NCBI GenBank assembly: GCA_002422545.1 | Contig: DIWF01000003.1 | Location: 111,782-175,781 of the forward strand | Origin: Firmicutes bacterium UBA6113 | GTDB taxonomy: Bacteria > Bacillota > Clostridia > Tissierellales > Sedimentibacteraceae | Length of the DNA: 64,000 bases | Direction: 5' to 3' | In this document: positions 16,036-25,067 of the stretch, one piece after another | Position numbering within the stretch: position 1 is the first letter of the stretch | How the letters are laid out: each line of letters starts with the position of its first letter | Program-made: the position numbers and the translations under genes | The notes under the pieces: generated by a model | Told to the model about the DNA's origin: nothing | What the model saw: only the letters and a program-made list of their open reading frames with translations | Database searches by the model: none

Positions 16036-17673
16036 TTATCCTAAAAATATTTTTAAGTCGTCTTCAACAGTTCCTATTCCAGCTATTCCAAATGTATCAA
16101 CCAATACTTTTGCCACGTTTGGTGAAAGGAATGCAGGAAGTGTAGGTCCTAAATGAATATTCTTAACTCCCAGGTACAGCAGTGAAAGAAGAACTATAAC
16201 TGCTTTTTGCTCATACCATGCAATGTTGTAAGCTATAGGAAGTTCATTGACATCGTCAAGTCCAAACACTTCTTTAAGTTTAAGTGCGATTAATGCCAAT
16301 GAATATGAGTCATTGCACTGTCCTGCATCAAGAACTCTTGGAATTCCGCCGATATCTCCTAAGTCCAGTTTGTTGTATTTGTATTTTGCGCAGCCTGCTG
16401 TCAATATTACAGCATCCTTTGGAAGTGCCTGTGCAAATTCAGTGTAGTAATTTCTTGATTTTGCTCTTCCGTCGCATCCTGCCATAACGAAGAACTTCTT
16501 GATTGCTCCTGATTTAACTGCATCAATAACCTTGTCAGCCAGTGCAAATACCTGTTCGTGAGCAAATCCTCCGATTATTTCACCAGTTTCAATTTCTGTA
16601 GGAGCAGGGCATTTCTTTGCAAGTTCGATGATTTCTGAGAAATTCTTCTTGTCTCCTGAGAAACCTTCAATGTGTCTGCATCCTGGATATCCTGCAGCTC
16701 CCGTTGTGAACAGTCTGTCCTTGTAGCTGTCTTTAGGCGGAACGATGCAGTTTGTTGTCATAAGAATTGGTCCGTTGAATGACTCGAATTCTTCTTTTTG
16801 TTTCCACCATGCATTTCCGTAGTTTCCTACTAAGTGTTTGTATTTTTTCAAATGCGGATAGTAGTGAGCTGGAAGCATTTCTGAATGTGTGTAAACATCA
16901 ACTCCGGTGCCTTCAGTCTGAATTAAAAGTGCTTCAAGGTCTTTAAGGTCATGGCCTGAAACAAGGATTCCGGGGTTTGTTCCAACACCGATGTTTACCT
17001 TTGTAATTTCAGGATTTCCGTATGTGCTTGTGTTCGCCTTGTCCAAAAGTGCCATTCCATTAACGCCGAATTTTCCTGTTTCCATTGTCAGGGCAACCAG
17101 TTCATCAGCTGTTAATGTATCATCAAGAAGTTTAGCCAGAGTTTCCTGCATAAATGCATTTACTGAAACATCATTGAATCCTAAAGCATTTGCATGCTTA
17201 ACATATGCTGACATACCTTTTAATCCGTAAGTGATGAGTTCTCTTAAGCTTCTCACATCTTCATTTTCAGTTGCAAGCACACCAACAGTCATTGCTTTTT
17301 TGTCAGATTCATTTTCATCTTCTGATGTCCAAAGTGCAGCTTCGCTTAAGTTTTCTTTGTTTGTTAATTTATTTAATAAGTCATTTTTAACTTTTAATGT
17401 CATTTTTACTCTGTCATAAAATACATCATCATCAAAGTTTGCATTTGTGATTGTTGTAAACAAGTTCAGTGTAATAAGGAAATCTACGTCTGATTCTATT
17501 TCTTTTCCTTCTTTTCTCAGTCTTGTGGTTACTTCAGACAATCCTTTTGATGTATATATAAGTAGGTCTTGCATTCTTGCAGTTTCAGGTTTCTTTCCGC
17601 ATACCCCGACTTTTGTGCAGCCTGTGCATCCGGCAGTTTCTTGACATTGATAACAAAACATTGCATTTTCCAT
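16036..17673 (-). CDS. hcp: Hydroxylamine reductase (hybrid-cluster protein, prismane)
   Basis: Hcp reduces hydroxylamine and, in current understanding, NO. The protein is 545 residues. The N-terminal cluster motif is C7-x2-C10-x8-C19-x5-C25 within MFCYQCQETAGCTGCTKVGVC. Hybrid-cluster ligands appear in GHDLKDLE, TNCIVPP, AGYPGCRHI, MAGCDGRAKSRNYY and AGCAKYKYN. It is first in the stress block; a 14-bp palindrome GTAACATATGTTAC upstream is positioned like an HcpR activator site. ATG follows TCTGGAGGAATT. Confidence 0.97.
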   Translation of the reverse strand: MENAMFCYQCQETAGCTGCTKVGVCGKKPETARMQDLLIYTSKGLSEVTTRLRKEGKEIESDVDFLITLNLFTTITNANFDDDVFYDRVKMTLKVKNDLLNKLTNKENLSEAALWTSEDENESDKKAMTVGVLATENEDVRSLRELITYGLKGMSAYVKHANALGFNDVSVNAFMQETLAKLLDDTLTADELVALTMETGKFGVNGMALLDKANTSTYGNPEITKVNIGVGTNPGILVSGHDLKDLEALLIQTEGTGVDVYTHSEMLPAHYYPHLKKYKHLVGNYGNAWWKQKEEFESFNGPILMTTNCIVPPKDSYKDRLFTTGAAGYPGCRHIEGFSGDKKNFSEIIELAKKCPAPTEIETGEIIGGFAHEQVFALADKVIDAVKSGAIKKFFVMAGCDGRAKSRNYYTEFAQALPKDAVILTAGCAKYKYNKLDLGDIGGIPRVLDAGQCNDSYSLALIALKLKEVFGLDDVNELPIAYNIAWYEQKAVIVLLSLLYLGVKNIHLGPTLPAFLSPNVAKVLVDTFGIAGIGTVEDDLKIFLG

Positions 17674-17713
17674 TTTTTAATTCCTCCAGATTTTTTTTTT
17701 CGTTTGTAGGTAC

Positions 17714-17755
17714 ATCATAAAATAAAGACGACACTTTTTCTGTAACATATGTTAC
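17714..17755 (-). promoter_or_regulatory. hcp promoter with HcpR-type operator
   Basis: A perfect palindrome GTAACATATGTTAC lies at 17742-17755. On the minus strand TATGAT (17719-17714) forms a -10 box, placing the palindrome centre near -41.5 from a start around 17707, the class-II position for CRP/FNR activators. The half-site GTAAC matches the GTAAC-N4-GTTAC motif reported for HcpR in clostridia (recalled knowledge). No good -35 box is present, as expected for an activated promoter. Confidence 0.7.
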
Positions 17756-17904
17756 CAATATTATTTTTTTCCTTTGTTTTGATAATTTTATACCCTCGTT
17801 TGTATAAGTTAATCTTATGTAAAATTTAATAAATCCATTCAAGCTTGACACCTGTAAAATTTTAATGTATGTTTTATTTACAAATAAATATATTGGAGGT
17901 ATTT

Positions 17905-18177
17905 ATGGAATTCAAACATGAAAAGAGCAGAATATTCCTTAACAACGAAAAAGGAAAGACTATTGCGGAAGTAACTTTTCCGGAAGCTTCTGATAACAGA
18001 GTAGACATAAACCATACATTCGTGGATGGCTCTTTGAGAGGACAGGGTGTAGCAGACAAACTTCTTACAGAACTGGCTCAGGAGCTTAGAAGCAAAAATA
18101 AAAAAGCAGTTGCAACCTGCTCTTACGCTGTGGGCTGGTTTGAAAAACATCCTGAATATGAAGATTTAGTAAAATAA
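17905..18177 (+). CDS. Small GNAT-type N-acetyltransferase (YjdJ/GTA type)
   Basis: The 90-residue protein matches the short acetyltransferase family (GCN5-related, YjdJ-like): FPEASDNRVDINHTFVDGSLRGQGVADKLLTELAQELRSKNKKAVATCSYAVGWFEKHPEY. The acetyl-CoA loop is RGQGVADKL, and the closing WFEKHPEY is characteristic. Substrate unknown. The ATG at 17905 has TTGGAGGT upstream. Divergent from hcp and convergent with the glutathione peroxidase gene. Confidence 0.88.
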   Translation: MEFKHEKSRIFLNNEKGKTIAEVTFPEASDNRVDINHTFVDGSLRGQGVADKLLTELAQELRSKNKKAVATCSYAVGWFEKHPEYEDLVK

Positions 18178-18201
18178 GTCAAGATTAATATTTTTGATTA
18201 A

Positions 18202-18230
18202 AAAGGCTTTGTGCATTGCACAAAGCCTTT
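18202..18230. terminator. Bidirectional terminator between small GNAT and glutathione peroxidase genes
   Basis: A 14-bp stem AAAGGCTTTGTGCA/TGCACAAAGCCTTT. The hairpin is similar in sequence to the one at 3691-3718, and both are flanked by the same AT-rich TTAATT repeats. Confidence 0.75.
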
Positions 18231-18241
18231 GTTAATTTAGG

Positions 18242-18280
18242 TTCTAATTTTAAATTATTAACTCTTAATTCTTAATTTCC
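18242..18280. repeat. AT-rich intergenic repeat (TTAATT family), third place
   Basis: CTAATTTTAAATTATTAA followed by CTCTTAATTCTTAATTTC lies immediately downstream of the glutathione peroxidase stop; see the similar stretches at 3.7 and 16.0 kb. Confidence 0.4.
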
Positions 18281-18864
18281 TACAGGCATCCCTGTGAGAA
18301 ATCAGGGTGGCACACAATTTCAACTTCTTCGCCGGATATGAGTCTTGCAACGTGTTGATCGATTTCTTCTGGAGTTATGTTTGGAGCAAATCTTGCAACA
18401 ACTTCTCCGTCCTTGTCAATTAAAAATTTTGTGAAATTCCATCTAATATCATCCTCTGCAATGCCCGGTGTGTACTGTGCAACCTTTTCATAAAAGTCCA
18501 AAGTTTCCTTGTTTCTATATTCAACAGCTGTAGTCTTCAAATATTTGTACAACGGTTCCTGATTCTCGCCGTTAACTTCTATTTTCGAAAACTGTTTGAA
18601 ATCAACTCCAAAGTTCAATCTGCAAAAACCTACGATTTCTTCATTTGTTCCCGGTGCCTGCCCTAAAAATTGATTGCTTGGAAAGTCCAGAATTTCAAAA
18701 CCGTCATTTTTGTATTTTCCATACAGCTTTTCTAGTCCGTCATATTGCTTTGTAAAACCGCATCCTGTTGCGCCGTTTACAACAAGCAACACTTTTCCTT
18801 CATATTCTGATAAAGATACTTCTTTATCTTCTGCATCTTTCACTTTAAAATCATATATTTTCAT
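18280..18864 (-). CDS. Glutathione peroxidase family protein, cysteine type
   Basis: At 194 residues it is longer than the usual 160. The catalytic residue is Cys in NGATGCGFTKQYDGLEKLY (codon TGC, not TGA), with the Gln in FLGQAPGTNEEI and Trp-Asn in IRWNFTKFLID completing the tetrad. Such enzymes usually take electrons from thioredoxin rather than glutathione. The C-terminal 25 residues (ISGEEVEIVCHPDFSQGCL) extend beyond the normal fold and hold two extra Cys. AGGAGGAAT precedes the ATG. Confidence 0.92.
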   Translation of the reverse strand: MKIYDFKVKDAEDKEVSLSEYEGKVLLVVNGATGCGFTKQYDGLEKLYGKYKNDGFEILDFPSNQFLGQAPGTNEEIVGFCRLNFGVDFKQFSKIEVNGENQEPLYKYLKTTAVEYRNKETLDFYEKVAQYTPGIAEDDIRWNFTKFLIDKDGEVVARFAPNITPEEIDQHVARLISGEEVEIVCHPDFSQGCL

Positions 18865-18969
18865 TTATTCCTCCTAAAAATTAAATACATTTATTATAAT
18901 TCTTATATACCCGATTTCCGGAGACTTAAGCACCAAATTTTATTTTATGTTTCGACCTCTTCAACATCG

Positions 18970-18998
18970 TTGTAACAGTGCGAAATTTCTGTTATACT
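18970..18998 (+). promoter_or_regulatory. Promoter of the YtcJ-like amidohydrolase gene
   Basis: TTGTAA (18970-18975), 17-nt spacer, TATACT (18993-18998). The untranslated leader is then about 80 nt, with no obvious structure. Confidence 0.55.
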
Positions 18999-19087
18999 GA
19001 ATCTATAGGGAAAACATTTGATTTGCAGATTTTTCTGAGCGAATTTATTATAAATGCAAACAAAATTTTGTACTAGGAGACGATATT

Positions 19088-20689
19088 TTGAAAACAATTT
19101 TGAAAAACGGAAAATTTTATGTTGAAAAAAATATCTTTAAAGAAGCAGTACTAATTGAAGACGACATCATCAAACAAGTAGGCTCAAATGAAGAAATACT
19201 TAAAAACAGTGCAGACAAAATAGTAGATCTTGATGATAAGACTGTACTTCCTGGTCTAAACGACAGTCACATGCACATTTCCCTTGTTGGAGATGCCATG
19301 ACTTCATGCAATTTGACATCTGCAAAATCTATTGATGATATAATTGAAACAGGCAAAAACTTCATCAGTACAAATCCGGGTCTCAAGGCAGTCAAGGGAA
19401 GAGGATGGAACCAGGATAATTTTGCAGAAGGAGAAAAACGAAACTTAAACCGCCTTGACCTTGACAAAATTTCAGCGGACATTCCGGTTGTTTTTGAAAG
19501 AGTTTGCGGCCACATAGTATCAGGCAACACAAAAGCATTGGAAGTTCTAGGAGTCGATGAAAACACAAGGGTTGACGGAGGTGTCATTGAACTTGGACCT
19601 GACGGCAACCCAAACGGAGTGTTCAATGAAAATGCAATACGCCTCATCAGGGAAGCCATTCCTCAGAAAGAAAATCAAGACATAGAAAATGAATTTTTAA
19701 AGGCTGCACTTTATGCGGTAAGCATGGGGCTAACATCCATTCAATCCTGTGACATAATGGAATCAGACTTTCAAAATATGTTTGACTTAATCAACAGCAT
19801 ATATAAAAATGGAAAAACTAAACTTAGATACAGTCATCAGTTTAATTTTCAGAAAATTGAGGATTTTGAAAAATATCTGGATACTGAATTTAAAGCAGGC
19901 GTATATGACGAAAAATACCTGTCCAGAGGTGCCTTGAAGCTTTTCAAGGATGGTTCCTTAGGCGGACGAACAGCATTAATGTTAAGTCCATATCATGATT
20001 CTCCTGCCACTAAGGGAGTTGCAGCTTTAAGCGATGAACAGCTTCAAAGTTTGTGCGACCTGGCTGCAAAAAACAACATAAAGGTAGTAACTCACGCCAT
20101 AGGAGACGGTGCAGTTGAAAGCGTCATAAACGCTTATGAAAAAACAATGAAAGGCTTGAATAACCCACTTCGCCACGGCATTGTACACTGCCAGATAACA
20201 AGCATGGAACAGCTGGAAAGAATTTCAAATCTGAGCATTCCTGTAATGTACCAGCCCATATTTTTGGATTATGACTTAAAAATCGTTGAATCCCGAGTTG
20301 GGAAAGAATTAGCTTCCACATCATATGCCTTTAACACCCTTAAAAATCTTGGAGCAGTTATAAGCTTTGGAACTGATTCGCCTGTTGAAGACTTAAATCC
20401 ATTCAACAACATCTACTGTGCAGTAACAAGACAAGGAATGGACTTAAAACCTGAGGGAGGATTTAATCCGGTTGAAAAAATGACTGTTGAAAATTGTGTT
20501 GATGCATATACTATTGGCAGTGCATTCAATGAGTTCAAGGAAGACACAAAAGGAAGGATCAAGGAAGGCTTTCTTGCCGATCTGGTTGTATTAGACAGAG
20601 ACATTTTCACTGTAGAACACAATGAAATAAAAGATATAAGAGCAGAAAAAACAATGATAGGCGGAGAATTTGTATTCGAAAGAAACTAA
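19088..20689 (+). CDS. Amidohydrolase family 3 protein (YtcJ-like)
   Basis: The 533-residue metal-dependent hydrolase shows VLPGLNDSHMHI (about 56-67; HxH metal ligands), LKLFKDGSLGGRTA (about 283-296), a VVTHAIGDGAVE strand, GIVHCQI and SFGTDSPVEDLNPF, all in amidohydrolase_3/YtcJ order. It likely hydrolyses an amide or cyclic amide; the substrate is not known. Translation begins at TTG 19088 behind CTAGGAGACG. Monocistronic, with its own promoter and terminator. Confidence 0.9.
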   Translation: MKTILKNGKFYVEKNIFKEAVLIEDDIIKQVGSNEEILKNSADKIVDLDDKTVLPGLNDSHMHISLVGDAMTSCNLTSAKSIDDIIETGKNFISTNPGLKAVKGRGWNQDNFAEGEKRNLNRLDLDKISADIPVVFERVCGHIVSGNTKALEVLGVDENTRVDGGVIELGPDGNPNGVFNENAIRLIREAIPQKENQDIENEFLKAALYAVSMGLTSIQSCDIMESDFQNMFDLINSIYKNGKTKLRYSHQFNFQKIEDFEKYLDTEFKAGVYDEKYLSRGALKLFKDGSLGGRTALMLSPYHDSPATKGVAALSDEQLQSLCDLAAKNNIKVVTHAIGDGAVESVINAYEKTMKGLNNPLRHGIVHCQITSMEQLERISNLSIPVMYQPIFLDYDLKIVESRVGKELASTSYAFNTLKNLGAVISFGTDSPVEDLNPFNNIYCAVTRQGMDLKPEGGFNPVEKMTVENCVDAYTIGSAFNEFKEDTKGRIKEGFLADLVVLDRDIFTVEHNEIKDIRAEKTMIGGEFVFERN

Positions 20690-20696
20690 TAAGCAT

Positions 20697-20727
20697 AAAA
20701 ATAAAGCATCCCTGATGCTTTATTTTT
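20697..20727. terminator. Bidirectional terminator between the amidohydrolase and ABC exporter genes
   Basis: A 14-bp perfect stem AAAAATAAAGCATC/GATGCTTTATTTTT with loop CCT, lying between convergent stops. Confidence 0.85.
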
Positions 20728-22459
20728 ATGTCCATGTTAGATTTTCAAGCTTCATATGGTTTTTGTACCACTGGTCATTTTTTAGAAGCATTTCAGGCGT
20801 TCCAATATTTTTCACCCTTCCTGCTTCAAGTATTACAATTTTGTCAGATGCAGCCATTGACGACAGACGATGGGATATTGTGAGTATTGTTCTGTTTTCC
20901 CCTGCTTTTTCAAGAACAGAAACTATTTTTTCTTCAGTCACCTGATCAAGATTTGCCGTAATTTCATCAAGTATCAATATGGGAGGATTGTTTACCAGTG
21001 CTCTTGCAATAGACAAAAGCTGTCTTTGTCCCTGGGAAAAAATATTGTCATTTTGAACAATTGTGCTGCAACCCTGTTCGAATCCCTCCACATATTCCAG
21101 AAGGCCGACCATGTTCAAGGCATTTTTAATCTGATCCATGGTAATGTCACAATCTCCAAGACTTACCTGATCTGCAACAGTGCCCTTTATCATATGGAAG
21201 TTCTGCTCAACATAACCAAATATTTTCCTCTTATCCTTGTTTGGTATTTGAAACACATCTGTTCCATTAATTGTGATACTTCCTTCAGTAGGTTTCAACA
21301 GCCCAACAACAAGCTTAAAAAGAGTGGATTTTCCAACCCCGGTTCTTCCAGTGAATGTCACCTTTTCACAGGGATTAACTTGAACATTGATGTCTTTCAG
21401 AACTTTTTTTCCTTTTTCATATGCAAATGATACATTGTTGAATCTTATGTCAACGCTGTTTATATCTAAATTAAATACATCTATGTTTTCTTTTATGTCT
21501 TCATCTTCACCTAAAAATTCATCCACCCTTTTAACACCGGACAATGATTTTTGTATGCTTTGAAGCTCCATTCCCAGATTTTCCACAGGTGTGAACAAGC
21601 TGGATATTAAATCTATGCTTGCAGCTGCCATACCTACGGAAATGCCAAGATAATCAAGTTCCTTAGAAGACATAACTGCAACAAAAGCAATTACTGCAGC
21701 ACGGATTATCCTTATTATGGGAGAAAATATCGAATCATAAAAGTTTACCTTTTCCAGAGTTTCATAATTGTTTTCAAGTATTATGCCATACTTGCCTTCC
21801 ATGTAACTTTCTTTGGAAAATGACTTTATCATGAAGATGTTTTTGAAGCTTTCAGCAATATGGTTGTTTACTTCCCCCACCTGCTTCCTGTTTTCAATTT
21901 GCGCCCCAAGCATTTTCTTTTGAAAAAATCTTGTTATAAAATAAATTGCCGGCAACAGCACAAGGGCTATAATTCCAAGACCTCTGCTTAAATAGAAAAC
22001 AGAAATCAGCACTCCGATTATTTTAAACAAATCTATAGCCATCCCTGCTATTCCTGAAGTAAACATTGAACTTACAGCATCCACGTCATTTATTAGTCTC
22101 GAAGCTATTTGCCCCGATTCATTCCTTGAAAAATAAGAGGCGCTTATTTTTTCAAGTTTTTCCATCATCAATAGACGAATGTCCTTAGTTATATTTTGAC
22201 CCAACACTGTAAGAACTGCTTCCTTTAAAAAATTAACAATTCCTGATGCAAAAATAACCATTATGTAAATAACTGCCGTAAAAATAAGTTTGTCCTCAGT
22301 TTTCAGCGTAAAATTGTAATCTATCAATTGTTTCATTATCAAAGGAGGAACAATGTTTGAAATTGTTGCGGCAGCCACAAGAACCAACAGAAGCGCAATT
22401 AATCCCTTGTTGTTCTTCACAGTGTTAATAACTGAATTTTTCATATTATATTTTTTCAT
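20726..22459 (-). CDS. ABC transporter ATP-binding/permease protein (half-transporter B)
   Basis: At 577 residues this is a type I exporter half: six transmembrane helices, then an NBD with Walker A GRTGVGKST, signature FSQGQRQLLSIARAL (C-loop SQGQR) and Walker B ILILDEITANLD with the catalytic Glu present. MKKYN (22459) is taken as the start because AGGTGATG precedes it; it overlaps the upstream half-transporter by 14 nt. The partner has Asp instead of the catalytic Glu, so the two should form a heterodimer with one degenerate site. Cargo unknown. Confidence 0.92.
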   Translation of the reverse strand: MKKYNMKNSVINTVKNNKGLIALLLVLVAAATISNIVPPLIMKQLIDYNFTLKTEDKLIFTAVIYIMVIFASGIVNFLKEAVLTVLGQNITKDIRLLMMEKLEKISASYFSRNESGQIASRLINDVDAVSSMFTSGIAGMAIDLFKIIGVLISVFYLSRGLGIIALVLLPAIYFITRFFQKKMLGAQIENRKQVGEVNNHIAESFKNIFMIKSFSKESYMEGKYGIILENNYETLEKVNFYDSIFSPIIRIIRAAVIAFVAVMSSKELDYLGISVGMAAASIDLISSLFTPVENLGMELQSIQKSLSGVKRVDEFLGEDEDIKENIDVFNLDINSVDIRFNNVSFAYEKGKKVLKDINVQVNPCEKVTFTGRTGVGKSTLFKLVVGLLKPTEGSITINGTDVFQIPNKDKRKIFGYVEQNFHMIKGTVADQVSLGDCDITMDQIKNALNMVGLLEYVEGFEQGCSTIVQNDNIFSQGQRQLLSIARALVNNPPILILDEITANLDQVTEEKIVSVLEKAGENRTILTISHRLSSMAASDKIVILEAGRVKNIGTPEMLLKNDQWYKNHMKLENLTWT

Positions 22460-24188
22460 TGTCATCACCTGCAGCACTTTGCAAATTGTATATTTCCCTG
22501 TATATAGGATTGTTCTTCATCATATGCTCATGGGTTGAAAATTCAAAAGTCTTGTCTTTGTTCATGAACAGCACTTTACTAGCTTTTTCAAATATAGCAA
22601 TCCTGTGAGAAATTAAAATAATGAGACTGTCTTGATATTTTGCTTTAATGTTTTCAATTATTTTTTCTTCTGTCTTCATGTCAACAGCGGAAAAAGGGTC
22701 ATCCAGTATGATAATTTTATTTTTGTTTATAAGAGTTCTTGCCAATGCTATTCTTCCCTGCTGACCTCCGCTTAATCTTACTCCTCCGTTGCCCACCCTG
22801 GTATTTTGTCCCTCTGACATTTCAGTCAAATCCTGGTCAAAGCACACATCTTTTAAAACTTCATCAATTTCCTTGTTGCTTCCAAGAGTTATGTTGTTGT
22901 ATATGGTGTCAGACAAAAGCTGAGGCTTGTGGCTCAAATAAGAAATCATTTCACTTCTCTCTTGTCCGGAAAAGTCCTTTAATTCTCTTCCATTTATCTT
23001 GATGCTTCCTCCATATGGATAAAGGCCTAGAAATGCTACACCCAGAGTAGATTTTCCGCATGCAACAGGTCCGGTTATGCCTATGAGTTCTCCTTGTCTT
23101 CCTTCAAATGTAATGTTTTCTATTATGTTGTCTTCTGTTCCCGGATATCTAAAAAATAAGTTGGCAACAGTTAGTCTTATATTTTCTTCCATTGTGAACA
23201 ATTTCTTTTCATCTTGTTTATATTCTGTCAGATAATCTTTTATTCTGTTCCATGAAGGCCGTGATTTTTGAACTGTATTGAAAAGTTTTGCTGCCTTGCT
23301 CGCTTTTATAGCCAAATCCCCAAACATTGCAGCATATGCAGTAAAAGTTCCTATTGTCCAGATACCTCTTATAACCATATTTCCACCCATGTAGATTACA
23401 ATAATAATTCCTGACATAGCAATGGCATTATAAATTGGATGCATGGAATTTTCAAGCAGATTAGCTTTAACAGTCTTGTTCTTAAGGTCATTTATTTCTT
23501 TTTCATAATTTCTTCTGTTTGTTGCTTCCATGCCGCTTATCCTGAAAAGCATTGCATTTTCAATAGTGCTGTAAGTAACTTCAGCAACCTCACTGCTTTT
23601 TGCCCTATATTCCATAGAATACTTATATATTTTGACTTTTAGTTTTTCGGCAAGAAGCATTGCTGCAGGTATAAATACAATTGATAACAGTGTTAATTTT
23701 ACATCATAAAAAATCATAGAAACAAAATATGCTGCCATCATTACACCGGTGTCAAAAACCTCGGTTGTAAACTTACGCATTCCTTCCACACAAAATTCTA
23801 CGTCGGAAACAGCTCTTGTCATAAGGTTTCCTGCATTTTCTTCGTCCAATTTTTCAGCAGTTTCATGCATTATGTTATTATAAATCATAAAGCGCATTAC
23901 AGCACTGGTGCGGTTGGCAAAACGCCTAATGTAAAACCGCTTGAAATATCTGAAAATCTGTATGGCTGCAATTATTAATATAAATCTAATAGCTGAAAAA
24001 GTTACTTGTTCCAATGTTCCGTCTGCAATGGAATCTATAAGTTTACCCTGATATACAGGCCCTAAAACCATTGAGACATTGTAGGCAAGTCCAAAAATTA
24101 TGATGCACATAACCGCAAATTTTTCTTTCTTCCAATAATTAATCAGCTTGTTTGGTTCTTTCATTGGTTCAATTTTAATTTTACTCAT
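22446..24188 (-). CDS. ABC transporter ATP-binding/permease protein (half-transporter A)
   Basis: The 580-residue exporter half has six membrane helices and an NBD with Walker A GPVACGKST, Q-loop, signature RLSGGQQGRIALARTL and Walker B IIILDDPFSAVD. The residue after the Walker B Asp is Asp, not Glu, a usual mark of the non-catalytic site in heterodimeric exporters. It precedes and overlaps half-transporter B. GAGAGGG is upstream of ATG 24188. Multidrug or peptide export is typical of the family; nothing nearby fixes the substrate. Confidence 0.92.
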   Translation of the reverse strand: MSKIKIEPMKEPNKLINYWKKEKFAVMCIIIFGLAYNVSMVLGPVYQGKLIDSIADGTLEQVTFSAIRFILIIAAIQIFRYFKRFYIRRFANRTSAVMRFMIYNNIMHETAEKLDEENAGNLMTRAVSDVEFCVEGMRKFTTEVFDTGVMMAAYFVSMIFYDVKLTLLSIVFIPAAMLLAEKLKVKIYKYSMEYRAKSSEVAEVTYSTIENAMLFRISGMEATNRRNYEKEINDLKNKTVKANLLENSMHPIYNAIAMSGIIIVIYMGGNMVIRGIWTIGTFTAYAAMFGDLAIKASKAAKLFNTVQKSRPSWNRIKDYLTEYKQDEKKLFTMEENIRLTVANLFFRYPGTEDNIIENITFEGRQGELIGITGPVACGKSTLGVAFLGLYPYGGSIKINGRELKDFSGQERSEMISYLSHKPQLLSDTIYNNITLGSNKEIDEVLKDVCFDQDLTEMSEGQNTRVGNGGVRLSGGQQGRIALARTLINKNKIIILDDPFSAVDMKTEEKIIENIKAKYQDSLIILISHRIAIFEKASKVLFMNKDKTFEFSTHEHMMKNNPIYREIYNLQSAAGDDNEKI

Positions 24189-24574
24189 AATATGCCCTCT
24201 CGTATGTATAAATGAATAATATCACAGTGAAATGTTTATTACAACTTATATCACATATGAAATATTATTATGAAAGTCTCATGATTTGTACAAAATATTA
24301 GTCAACTAACTAAATTATTCGTCTATACAAATACATAAAACGCTCAAGCAAAACAACATATGTTTATAAAAACTATGAGATGTTGAAAAATATGGAATTT
24401 GAAAACCATTTCGCAATTCGATTTGTAAGAGGCAAATGTTATTTAATTAACTATCTGTTAAATAAATGTAAAATATAATATTTTCTTATCGAAAAATTAT
24501 GATTCTCAACTATATGAAAGATAAAAATCCACACACTACTTAATTATTATGAAGTTTTTTTCATTATATTATAA

Positions 24575-24603
24575 TTGAACACTGCTGTATTATGTGCTAT
24601 AAT
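24575..24603 (+). promoter_or_regulatory. Strong promoter far upstream of the sodium:alanine symporter gene
   Basis: TTGAAC (24575-24580), exactly 17 nt, TATAAT (24598-24603). The next credible coding start is 25068, giving a leader of about 460 nt. Confidence 0.7.
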
Positions 24604-25067
24604 TTAAAAGCAAACGTTATTAATGTTTGTTTTCTAAAAACATACGGGAGGAACTAAGATGCAGTTACACCTTTGATAATAGACAAAATTATGCGGGAAC
24701 CGCCTGTCTGACTTATAATTCACTCTACCATAATTCTCACCTTTACTTTTCCTGTATTACCACTTCTATTAATGTTCTTTGTTCTGCGCTATGGAATAAC
24801 TACCCAAAGCTGTTGCCGCAGCTTGCAGCAAATGTTAGAACATACTTTACGGCAAAAACAATTCATTATATAATGAAGCTTTGCTTTTTGGCAACCGGCA
24901 TAATTTATGATTTTGCAATATTTAAATTGACTCTCGTTATATTTTGCATTTATAGCAAAGCATTGCCCTTTGCGGGAAAACATTTGTTTTTCAGTCTTTA
25001 TTAAAATTTTGTTTTTTTTAATTATTATTGGTAAAAATATTAACACAAATTAAATTTGGAGGTATTT
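24604..25067 (+). other. Long transcribed leader without a recognised gene
   Basis: Between the promoter and the symporter lies about 460 nt. It contains a CAAAC/GTTTG hairpin (about 24611-24629), then GGGAGG and an ATG (24660) opening a five-codon ORF (MQLHL, stop TGA), then a hairpin AGACA...GCGG-GAA-CCGC...TGTCT (about 24684-24712). A GCAAAG/CTTTGC hairpin occurs near 24955-24975. The three frames give only low-complexity, Cys-rich, unconvincing peptides. I recognise no riboswitch class. Also 24189-24574 holds nothing I can name. An attenuator, a riboswitch of unknown class or a decayed gene are all possible. Confidence 0.4.

Noticed and set aside
18700..18800. Selenocysteine in the glutathione peroxidase
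   Set aside because: The catalytic codon is TGC (Cys); no in-frame TGA exists.
24627..25004. A 125-codon ORF in the symporter leader
   Set aside because: No ATG start, no RBS at its beginning, low-complexity Cys-rich translation without any family resemblance; more likely untranslated RNA.
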